Positions 30,318 to 38,618 of a DNA stretch of 38,618 nucleotides are shown here, one piece after another (the stretch's first letter is position 1; every line of letters starts with the position of its first letter). A program made the position numbers and the translations under genes. Under the pieces are notes generated by a model. The model worked only from the letters and a program-made list of their open reading frames with translations, ran no database searches and was not told where the DNA came from. The stretch is from Chara braunii. Lineage: Eukaryota > Streptophyta > Charophyceae > Charales > Characeae. Where the stretch lies: NCBI GenBank assembly GCA_003427395.1, contig BFEA01000005.1, positions 5,174,452-5,213,069 on the forward strand. Direction: 5' to 3'.

Positions 30318-31364
30318 TTAGCTCAGATGTCTTTCCAACCCTGTTGCCACCTGATTCCGCCCGCTGGATTCTGAGTTATGCCAATCCTTCCAGAGTAGCC
30401 TATCATCCTGAAGTTCCGCCACCTTGCCTTCCAACAGCCATAGCCTACTGAATTTCTTCCTGGCCTTATCTTGTAGGTCCTCGTTCTCCGGCATCGACCG
30501 CCTCTGTCTCAACCATCTGCTCCGGATTTCTACCTGCAACAAGGTTTGTGTTTCCCTCCACACCTTTTCTCGCGGGTTGGAAAGACCTTCAATGGTTCTG
30601 CCACATCTTTCCTTCCAAATGACCCACAATGTCACTTTCCTGATCAATCCAAACCACATCCGTTCTGTCTTTTTCAGATGGTCAGGGAGGTTAGTCCAGA
30701 GAAGAAGTTGGATGGGATGTTCGGGGAAGGGCGTTCTAAAGAGCGAGTCCCATAGAGCTGATGCCCGTGCCCAGTATTCTGTGGCTTCACTGCAATAGAG
30801 TAGGCAGTGTACTATGTCTTCCTGACTCCCTCTGGTGCAGACCGTGCATAGGTTCGAGATGCTTGGATCATTCTTATGACGTCTTGTATGTAACCATTTA
30901 TTTACCGGCAGTGCGGCATATGTGATAAGCCACTGAAGGCTTCTGATTTTGATCGGTTTTATCGTTTTGTATCTTTTCCAGGGGATCTGGGAGAGGTTGT
31001 CAGCTTCCTGTCCTAATAATTTCTGCCATCTGTTTCTGATAACTGGAGCTGGGTCTTTTGTTTTGACCAAAAGTTTATATCCGACCTTAACTGTGTAGTT
31101 GTATATCGGGACCCTACAGTTGATATTCCTGTTTTTGTCTGGTGTCCAACCCCATTCGGCTGGGTCGAATTCCAGGTTCCTCACTGCCGTATCTGGTCTA
31201 AAGATCTGTTTTGGCCATTGACCTAGCACTCTTATTTTTCTAAGTAAATAGAACTCCATAACTACCGTCTCCACATCCTTGTTGAATATCAATGGACTGC
31301 CTTGAAGCGACGAAGAAATCGGGAAGGTTGAAAAAACGGCTTGTGTGGTCGATCCCGGGTGCAT
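30318..31364 (-). pseudogene. LINE ORF2 C-terminal part with zinc-binding domain
   Basis: This open 348-codon stretch resembles the region after the reverse transcriptase domain in plant LINEs. It contains C-x2-C-x9-H-x4-C (residues 173-191, 30792-30848; LCTVC...VHCLLYC), the zinc finger typical of this position, preceded by KIRSLQWLITYAALPVNKWL and followed by MWFGLIRKVTLWVIWKERCG, both common LINE signatures. There is no RT active site here: the RT core is absent from the window, so the copy is 5'-truncated. The C-terminal coding tail appears to continue past the stop at about 30,318 in shifted frames (to about 29,975). It would have driven target-primed reverse transcription when whole. 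Confidence 0.8.
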
Positions 31365-31847
31365 ATGAGAGAATTGAAAGGCTCTTCAGGGGGGGCATTC
31401 TTGCACCTTAAGTCCCCACTCTCCAGACTTCCACGGTATGACCTCCTTTAAGATATCTTTCCAGTTTGATGGGATTCTATCAATAATGTAGCGAAAGTTG
31501 GGTCCTCTTTTATGACAACCCTTCAGTAGCGCGTACAATTCTTGTTCATTTATCCATTCCTTTCTTTCTGCCTTCCATAGGTGACCGACTGTCCATACCC
31601 CGTTTTTGACCCAAGAGAGTCATCTCTGTTCTAGGACAAGGGGATAATTTCCTTCGTCAGTCACCCAACTGTTACCAAAAAGTGGTTGTCTTAGGACCTC
31701 ATCTACGGACCTTGGCCTGTTCACTCTTTTTGGCATTATTTCTCTCCATATCCGGATCAGGGCCGGCCAGTATGGGGTGGTGAATCTGCCCACGTCTTGG
31801 ACTGGTTCACCTCTCTGCCTTCTCCTGCCTGTTTTGAGCTTCCATTC
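31365..31847 (-). pseudogene. LINE ORF2 segment upstream, frameshifted and truncated
   Basis: Minus-strand reading gives RVNRPRSVDEVLRQPLFGNS, then a TGA near 31,620, then LSWVKNGVWTVGHLW and PNFRYIIDRIPSNWKDI, a typical LINE post-RT segment. A frameshift near 31,380 separates it from the longer downstream frame. At 31847 the LINE reading joins directly and in frame to gag-like sequence (SYEDY|EWKLK), marking the 5' truncation point. Confidence 0.7.
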
Positions 31848-32696
31848 ATAGTCCTCATAAGAATACAAGAGAGGACTGTCGACTTCCGCATGTGCCTCGG
31901 AATGAAGAGAGGTCGCTCGCGAAGCAACCGATTCCGAAGGCGTCGAGAGTGCAGCCACATCACTCTCGGTGGTGCTCACTTTCCCGAAGGGAATTTGCCT
32001 TTAACTGGTGTGGGGCACATTGCGGTATCGTGCACCGCGTTGTTGCACCACAAGCAATATCGGTACTTAGTACGGATGCGGTACACGCCTTCCGAGATAC
32101 CGTAGTGTGTCCAAGGCTCTTGAGCCGCTGGGCCGGCCGGCCCCGGGGGCTGAACTGGTGTGTGTCTTCGGTTTGCCGCGTCCTCGCCCTCTGGCGGGGC
32201 AGCCACCATCCCGGGCGGCTACCAATCTGTCTTCTTCCTCATAAGAGGCAGCCTCGTTTGAAATGTTGGTCGCTGTAGTTGCTGCGACCACGGCCACTTT
32301 CGGCCGATGCTGTCCTCTGCCCTGGCCTGCAGGAGACGAATGGCCCAAATTCTTGGCTTCGATGTTCGTCAGGATGATCTGCGAGGCTTTATCAAAAAGC
32401 TGCTCACTTGTGGTGAGCGTCTCCGCAACTTGCGTCAAGGCGTTCTGCAACGCCGGGCAACTCCTCCTGATGAAGAAGTGCTTGATAGCGACAAATGTCG
32501 ATGGCAAGTTGGGCGTGGATGCCAAGCGTTGGTACTCGGTGATCCAGTCCATGCTTGGCAGGTCGTTCTGATAGAACCGTTGAAGTTTCTCGGCTGCCTG
32601 AAGCTCGGGCGGCTCCACTTGGAACCGCTTATGCCATGCTGCCTTGAGATCAACCCAGCTGATCTTCGTATGCAGCTCGGAGACTACGACGTTGTG
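31848..32696 (-). pseudogene. Gag fragment of an A-like Ty3/gypsy element
   Basis: This is minus-strand gag related to element A: SELHTKISWVDLKAAWHKRF matches ADLHKKISWEDL, and WITEYQRLASTPNL...RRSCPALQNAL matches WLTEWQKVVPTPDL...SRSCAALSLAL. The CCHC zinc knuckle at 32015-32056 is perfect (C-x2-C-x4-H-x4-C, CLWCNNAVHDTAMC). The main part, 32,067-32,618, is open, ending in a Gly/Arg-rich tail before the knuckle; a frame change follows. It is cut on both sides: by the LINE at 31847 and by element C sequence at about 32,696. It is the least decayed gag of this family in the window. Confidence 0.82.
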
Positions 32697-34397
32697 CGAG
32701 AGCAGGGAGAAGGGAGCAGTGGTGGCACGATGAAGTGGGAGACAGATACTGAGCTGGAGAAGAAGATCAGCGAGTGGGTCGCTAATTTATCGTTGGGGGA
32801 AGACGAGGAGGCGGAGTCATATGTGACTAAGGATGAGAAGGCTGCGCTGGCCGCTGAGCTAGCAGCCATGACAGACCCGATGGAACGAAGAGAGAGGGAA
32901 GACGAGCAAAAGTTAGCATGAAAGCTGAGAATGAAGAGGGAGAAGAAGAGGAGGAGAGAGGAAGTGAATAAGATGACCGCAGCAGTGGCAAAGGTGTAGG
33001 AGTGTAGAGAGGAGGTGCTGGCACAGCCAAATGATAAGGCCAAGTGGGACAAAGTATTGGGCTATCTAGAGGTGTTGAGCAAGGCCTAGATGGAGGAGCG
33101 CCAGGCAAGCTGGAGCCAGGATGTAGCGTTGAGTGCCATGCGGTCCGGGTTCAGGGATTTTGCGTGCGAAATCGTCACCCACATTGGGGGCGAAGTCAAA
33201 CAGTTGAGGGACAATGTAGGGAAGTTTTGTGAGGGCGCCATTCAAGGTGCCAAAGCTGCAGCCGCTGTAGAAGGAGAGGGCAGACCCCATAAGGACCAGT
33301 GAAACTTAAGTTCCCAGACGCGTACGGGGGAAAGAAGGACGAGAACTTTGACAACTGGGAGGCCAGTGTCAATAGTTACATTTATTTACAGCATATCCTG
33401 ATAGAGGAGCAGGTCCTCGTGGCCTTCCAGGCCCTGAAGGACGAAGCGGCTAGCTTCGCCAGGTCTCTCGCGCGTACAGCCGGTTGTGAAAACAACCTGG
33501 TTGCATATTCCAAAGTCACTCCTCTTTCCCAATTCCTCAAGCTCCTCAAGGAGCGGTTCGCTGACCCAACGCGAGGCATTAGAGCCTCTGATAAGCTCCA
33601 AACGATCCACTCCCAGCAGTGGAGGAGTGCCAAGGCACTCAAGGGTACCATGGACGACTTGGTAGCCGTCCCGGACCACGAGGTCACTGAGCCCCAGTTG
33701 GTCCAGTTGTTTTATCGTGCCATTCAAGAGGCCCTACGCGGGCATTTCTTTGACAAATCTCAGCAGGCCGGCATGACTTACGATGCACCTGTATGAGTCG
33801 AAGTCTATGCCAGTTACCACTTTCTGGCATAAGGACCTGGAGAAGGGGAAGAAGTGGAAAGATCGTACCATCTCAGGCCAAGTCAAGGCCAAGGATCACT
33901 TAATCCTGACATTAGAGGAGGGTGGTACAGAAGAGGTCCCATATGATCAGATTGAGTGGGGCCTAGGGGAGGAGTACAGTAATGTAGGGCAGGGGAGGTC
34001 TTACGCTGTTGTCGCGGCCGGAGGGAGGCCGCAAGGTAGAGGAGGAGGCCATGGCCAAAGGGGCTAGGCCATGGGAGGCCAAGGACCGGGCGCACAGGGG
34101 GTTGGCGGACAGGGAAACCGCCAAGCGGGAGGTAGGGGTCAAGGTCCCCCGTTAAATCGCCAGGGTAACCGGTCCCCACAGCGAGGACGTGGAAGGGCAC
34201 CTCAAGGAGGATGGCACCCAGTCTTGCCGCAGGGCAGGCCCTGGGAAGATTTGGGCTTGGACCAGCGATTATGGCAGGAATGCGTGAACATGGGTCCGTG
34301 TGTATTCTGTGGTGACCCGACACACGTAATTAAATTTTGTCCAAAGTATAGACAGGCCCGTTGGGCTGCTCAGCAGTCAAAAGGCAGCCGCCAGTAG
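32697..34397 (+). pseudogene. Element C gag, broken
   Basis: I take the ATG at 32730 (MKWETDTELEKKISEWVANL) as the likely start. A Glu/Lys/Arg-rich helical region is interrupted by TGA at 32919-32921 and TAGs near 32,998 and 33,088. After a frame change at about 33,300 comes the capsid-like region (KLKFPDAYGGKKDENFDNWE), with the same FxYxxKKDENxxxW pattern as element B, and KLLKERFADPTRG. Another frame change lies near 33,783, followed by a Gly/Gln/Arg-rich tail (about 34,000-34,200) with a TAG at 34065-34067. The CCHC knuckle at 34299-34340 is intact (CVFCGDPTHVIKFC). TAG at 34395-34397 ends gag. No 5' LTR or primer site precedes it, so element C is truncated at its 5' end. Confidence 0.85.
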
Positions 34398-34425
34398 GGG
34401 TCGCAACTGCCCCTACTTCCAGGCC

Positions 34426-35952
34426 ATGTTGAGAAGTGAGCCGCGCGAACAGGACACTCCCAACCCACATGAGCCTATGGCAGAGGTTGCAGGCCCGTGC
34501 CTAGATAGCTGTCCAGAGACTGCTTGTGTTAGCGTCTCTTTAGGCACGTCCCTCACAGGTGTGGCAGAAGAGTTAAAGGAGAGGATGCCAGCCTGGGCCA
34601 AAATGAAAAGGGAGAGTAAGGGACAACTGATTTTGGTAGATGTAGAGGTGTTTAGAAGCAGAGTAGGGGCCCTTATGAACTCAGGGGCTACCCGTAGTTA
34701 CATTAGTCGTAGGGCGTTGAAGAAGCTGAGGATAGTACTAAAAGTCCAGAAGTTAGTAGACCCCATAGTCAGTGTCCTCGCAGACAACCGCACGATGCGA
34801 GTTGAGGACTACGTAGAGGGAGTCCAAGCGTACTTTCGCCTAGAGAAGAATGGAAAAGTGGAGAAGGTCCTCCATTCTTTGACTCTACTCGTGCAGGATG
34901 ACCTTCCTTCTGATGTAGTTTTAGGAATGGATTGGGGAGAGGCAGCAGGGGCCACACTCCATTTGAGAGAGCATGAGTGTAGGCTCCCTAGTCCGTCAGG
35001 TGAGGTTGAGACTGCCCGCCTGTTCCATGTGTCGGGTGTAGACAACACCGTGGCACATTGCTGTCTCAGTGCTCCCGCGTTCGCGCGATTAGTCAAAAAG
35101 GAGCAATTAGAAGACCAGGTCTTTGTAGTTTATGTTAGACCTGTCACTGAGGCCCAGGAAAAGGATAGCTCCATAGATCCAACAATTGCCAAGCTGCTGG
35201 AAGAATTCAAAGACTTGACTGAGTCACTAACAGGAGTAGTGTCGCGACCCATCCAGCACAGGATAGAGATAGAGCCTGGCAGTAGAACTCCTAAGGGTGC
35301 AGTCTATAGGATGTCCCCTAGAGAGTTAGAGGAGCTTCGCGAGCAGTTAGACGAATTCCTTGAGAAAGGTTGGATCAGGCCCAGTTCGTCTCCTTTTGGA
35401 GCACCCGTTTTGTTTGTCCCCAAGAAGGAAGGAGAGTTGAGAATGTGTATAGACTATAGGGGTTTGAATGCGATCACCGTGAAGAATGCTGAGCCGCTGC
35501 CCAGGATAGACGTTCTTTTAGATCGGGTGCAGGGTTGTAAGTATTTCTCTAAGATAGACTTAAAGTCCGGATACCATCAAATAGAAGTCCACCCTGATGA
35601 TCAGTACAAGACTGCGTTCCGGACTAGATACGGGCACTATGAGTTCATAGTGATGCCCTTTGGACTAACCAACGAGCCAGCTACCTTCCAGCGTTGTATG
35701 AACGACCTGTTTAGACCGTGGTTAGATAAGTTTGTAGTAGTCTACCTAGATGTTATCCTAGTTTTTAGTAAGACCCTCCAGGAGCACCAGGGTCATCTGA
35801 GGCAGGTCTTGGAGAAGCTACGAGAGGCTAACTTCAAGATCAACGCAAAGAAGTGTGAGTGGGCCAAGACACAAGTTTTGTACTTGGGCCACGTGTTGGA
35901 CGGAGATGGCATTAAGCCAGAGGACAGCAAGATAGCGACAATTAGAGACTAG
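34426..35952 (+). pseudogene. Element C protease and reverse transcriptase, active sites altered
   Basis: This is a 508-codon open frame. The protease core reads ALMNSGATRSYIS; the catalytic Asp is Asn (AAC, 34678-34680). The second protease motif is VVLGMDWGEA. RT follows with [66 protein letters not shown] and MPFGLTN. The YLDD box is YLDV (35743-35754), replacing the second catalytic Asp with Val. TAG at 35950-35952 interrupts IRDW (Trp to stop). Apart from these points the domain is very well preserved, more so than in A or B, so element C is the youngest of the three or the most slowly decayed. It could not transpose by itself. Confidence 0.93.
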
Positions 35953-36560
35953 CTGACGCCCTGCACATTGACAGAGTTGCAGTCATTCATAGGCTTAGCT
36001 AACTACTATAGGAAGTTCGTGAGAAACTTCTCCACTATCCCCTTGCACAGACTACTAAAGAAAGAGGCAATCTGGCAATGGGACAAAGACTGTACGTCTG
36101 CGCTCAAGAAGTTAAAGCGCGCGTTAATAAAATATCCTGTCCTCAAAGTAGCAGATCCGTCCTTGCCATTTGTCGTTACCACGGACGCAGGTCAGTATGG
36201 GATAGGCGCCGTGTTGCAGCAAGACGACGGCAATGGCTATAGACCCGTAGAGTTCATGTCAGCGAGGATGCCCTGTGAGAAGGTCGCTACCTCCACGTAC
36301 GAGAGAGAACTCTATGCTCTCAGGCAGGCTTTAGACCATTGGAAGCACTATCTGCTTGGGAGGCACTTCAAAGTGTATTCTGACCATGAGACACTTCGTT
36401 GGCTAAAGACCCAAGCCAAGATGACACCTAAGTTGACTAGGTGGGCCGCAGAGATAGACCAATTCGACTTTGAGCTCAAGCCAGTAAAGGGCAAATACAA
36501 TGTAGTTGCGGATGCTCTGAGTAGGAGATCAGACTACTTTGGAGCCGTAGTACACTATCT
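35953..36560 (+). pseudogene. Element C RT connection and RNase H
   Basis: In the same frame as RT after the TAG. It contains LQSFIGLANYYRKFVRNFST, then RNase H motifs VTTDAGQYGIGAVLQQDDG (first Asp), YERELYALRQALDHWKHYLL (Glu), YSDHETLRWL (Asp) and VVADALSRRS (Asp). All four acidic residues are present, so this domain shows no active-site loss. Confidence 0.92.
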
Positions 36561-37731
36561 GGATGTAGGGAGAGACCTGCAGGAGAAAGTGAGGCAAGCA
36601 TATGCGCAGGACCCTATCTATAGTGATCTCCTAAAGAGAGTTAGAGAGGCCCCAGAGACTGAACCAGACTACCGCACTACAGACGGGTTGCTGTTTGAGA
36701 AGACTAATGTGTTTGACCGCCTATGCGTTCGCAACAGCGAAGAGATCCGCAGTTTGATTTTAGGGGAATGCCACGATACTGAAGGGCATTTCGGTTGGCA
36801 AAAGACATTAGCCAACCTGATGCGTGCGTATACCAGGTCAGGGATGAAGAATGACTGCATAGAGTATGTCCGCAGTTGTAAAGTGTGCTAGAGGAATAAG
36901 TCTACTACACGCGCGCCCCTAGGTCTTCTCAGACCCTTGCCTATTCCGGATCAGCCGGGAGACTCCGTGTCGATAGACTTCATGGACACCCAAGTCAAGA
37001 GTAGACATGGTAAGAGCCAAGTCATGGTCGTAGTTGACCGTTTTAGCAAATATGCAGTTTTCATTCCTTTGCCTGCAGAGGCAAGTACGAACTTAGTTAT
37101 ACAAAAGTTTTTTGACTTTTGGGTTAGTGAGAATGGAATCCCAGTGTCAATAGTTAGTGATAGAGATAGTCGTTTCACCAGCCAGAACTGGCAAGAACTC
37201 ATGAGAGTCTACGGATGTAAGTTGTTAATGTCGTCCGGCCGTCACCCAGAGACTAACGGTCAGACAAAACAGATGAACAAGATCCTACAGCGAGTTATGC
37301 GCATGTACATTTGACCAGATCAAATTAATTGGGATGAGATGTTGCCTAAGGTAGCTAGTGCATACAACAGCAACGTGCATCTATCCACCTGCCGCACTCC
37401 CAATGAGTTGCACAAGTCCTTTAGACCGCGCAGACCCTTCGAAGGACTGAACCAGGATCAGATTCACAGATTACCGCCCGGTACCAGGGAGTTTGCGATA
37501 CAGCACGAAAAGGAATTAGCCACTGTTGTTGAGAACCTTCGGAAGGCCCAACACAGAATGATAGAACAGGCTAACAAGCACCGACGCCCATCGCAGTTTC
37601 AGGTAGGCGACTTAGTCTGGGTCAAGGCTAAAGAGTTTGCACCTGAGGAAAACATCTCGCAGAAGTTACTGCCCGCATATAGAGGACCGTGGCCGGTTCT
37701 AGAAGTCAAGGGCGGAGAGGATGGACCGTAA
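36561..37731 (+). pseudogene. Element C integrase, broken
   Basis: The HHCC finger is intact (ECHDTEGHFGWQKT...CIEYVRSCKVC, about 36,769-36,891). TAG at 36889-36891 follows the finger. In the core, SIDFMD carries the first Asp and SDRDSRFTSQNW the second. The third acidic residue is lost, because the motif reads NGQTKQMN with Lys (AAA, 37267-37269) where Glu is expected. TGA at 37312-37314 interrupts the sequence before INWDEMLPKVASAYNSNVHL. The C-terminal box GDLVWVKAKEFAPEENISQK is intact to about 37,660. The 67-bp duplication at 37,663 then shifts the frame and ends this frame at 37731. Confidence 0.9.
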
Positions 37732-37796
37732 GTTACTGCCCGCATATAGAGGACCGTGGCCGGTTCTAGAAGTCAAGGGCGGAGAGGATGGACCGT
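37663..37796 (+). repeat. Exact 67-bp tandem duplication in element C integrase
   Basis: 37663-37729 is repeated without a mismatch at 37730-37796. The unit length is not a multiple of three, so it breaks the frame within KLLPAYRGPWPVLEVKGGED. Confidence 0.95.
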
Positions 37797-38131
37797 CCTA
37801 TAGCATTGAGATTCCAGCACACCTCCACACATACCCNGTGTTTCATGCTTCAAAGCTGCTACCGTGTGTCACAAGTCAACAGTTCCCTTCGAGAAGATCC
37901 ATGATCCCCCCGGATATGGATGGACGTTATGACATTGAAGGCATTGTAGATGAGGATGTGTTCAGAACAGGAGGTAGAGGTCGTCCCCAGAAACAATATA
38001 AAGTCCGTTTTGCCTATCAGGAACCGGAAGACGACCGCTGGTTCACGAAAACAGAACTTCTAGAAAACGCTCCCGACATAGTCAGAGCCTATGAACGTGA
38101 CAAGAAAGGNAAAGGTCCCGCCTTGGACTGA
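37721..38131 (+). pseudogene. Element C integrase C-terminus, chromodomain-like
   Basis: This continues the integrase in the frame set by the duplication: SYSIEIPAHLHTY-VFHASKL (an N at 37836 hides one residue), PSRRSMIPPDMDGRYDIEGI, QKQYKVRFAYQEPEDDRWFT, ENAPDIVRAYERD, with a second N at 38110 and a stop at 38129-38131. It corresponds to element A's tail (PSMDGHHEVDLV...YKVTFKACDPEDTRW). The arrangement is that of a chromodomain-like integrase tail, which in chromoviruses steers integration to marked chromatin. Confidence 0.8.
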
Positions 38132-38618
38132 AATGTTCTCGGAGGACCTCGAATTTATGACGGCGGGAGTGAAACGGTTTTCACCTTTTAGCAGTAGCGG
38201 ATGCAGTACCCAGGGTTCGATCCCTAGACCTCACCCTACCCATGTACAGTATCTGTGTAGACCCCGAGAATTGAACCTGTGACCTGTGTATTCGTAGGCA
38301 GTTGGTAGGCCTGTCGTAGGTCCATAGGCAGCAGGGGTTCGATCTGTAGGTCTATAGCGTAGGAGTCTTAGTGAGTTCCGGAAGCTTAGGCTGTAGACCT
38401 TCTAGAAGGTAGGCAAGTGGGCAAGTGGTCAAGTGGTGGACTAAACCGCAATGCAACAACAGTACAACGTCGGTAGGATAGCGGTGAGTCCACAGTCAGT
38501 CAGCGGAAGGCCCAGTCAGTCCCAATCCGGTCCAGCAAGTACCACAGGGGGACTGTGAGCACCAAGGGCCGATGGCAAAGGGCAGACCAACGAGTTTCTG
38601 AAGTATAAATCAAGAGGC
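38132..38618. other. Sequence 3' of element C, no LTR recognised
   Basis: It contains several TTCGATC/TTCAATTC motifs resembling tRNA T-arms (near 38,215, 38,270 reversed and 38,335) and short AAGTGG repeats near 38,420. No polypurine tract precedes it and no matching LTR is found upstream of element C, so its identity as the 3' LTR cannot be shown. Confidence 0.3.

Noticed and set aside
38199-38360. tRNA genes at 38.2-38.35 kb
   Set aside because: Only T-arm-like GGTTCGATC words are present; stems pair poorly and no matching A box at proper spacing was found.
38132-38618. 3' LTR of element C
   Set aside because: No polypurine tract before it and no second copy upstream of element C in the window.

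Overview
The window looks like intergenic DNA from a large, repeat-rich eukaryotic genome, most likely a green plant or streptophyte alga. Three things point there: chromodomain-type Ty3/gypsy polyproteins, a primer binding site matching initiator-Met tRNA (TGGTATCAGAGC), and a second one matching tRNA-Asp (TGGCGCCGTTGCCGGGGA). A charophyte such as Chara is my guess from the style of the polyproteins, but I cannot test it. I see no intact host gene. Almost everything recognisable is decayed retrotransposon, satellite or microsatellite. Ns at the start and at 6635, 37836 and 38110 mark unresolved bases.

Layout. 1-6475 (+): Ty3/gypsy element A, with broken gag, protease-RT, RNase H, integrase and chromodomain-like tail, a polypurine tract and a 3' LTR; its 5' LTR is not visible. 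6553-6738: CG/GA microsatellite. 7768-7836: tRNA-derived (SINE-like) sequence. 7887-7957: small duplicated scrap of an A-type integrase C-terminus, joined to the truncated end of element B. 7958-14196 (-): Ty3/gypsy element B, with truncated integrase, RNase H, RT, protease, coiled-coil gag, leader, iMet primer site and 5' LTR. 14346-16355 (+): a second, diverged B-family LTR, primer site and leader, head to head with the first. 16356-19877 (-): a tRNA-Asp-primed LTR element with no recognisable pol, abutting the second B leader.

21230-23905: an alternating two-type satellite of about 120 bp per monomer, interrupted by a 2.1-kb block that starts with poly(T) and contains a 460-bp tandem pair and a GAT-rich microsatellite. 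24152-24866: seven hairpins sharing one 21-nt loop, with different but mostly self-complementary stems. I consider this the most unusual signal in the window. 24867-29041: no recognisable gene, several microsatellites. 29042-29650 (+): a lone A-family LTR. 29670-31847 (-): 3' part of a LINE, fused at 31847 to a gag fragment of an A-like element (31848-32696, -). 32697-38131 (+): Ty3/gypsy element C, nearly complete in gag-pol but with stops, active-site substitutions and a 67-bp exact duplication.

The genes do not work together as a host pathway. Each polyprotein would have made capsid, protease, reverse transcriptase/RNase H and integrase for its own transposition. All three Ty3 elements are now inactive, and many of their stops and catalytic changes look like C-to-T or G-to-A transitions. 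The opposed orientations and abrupt protein-level junctions indicate nesting, truncation and rearrangement, or in places assembly error.
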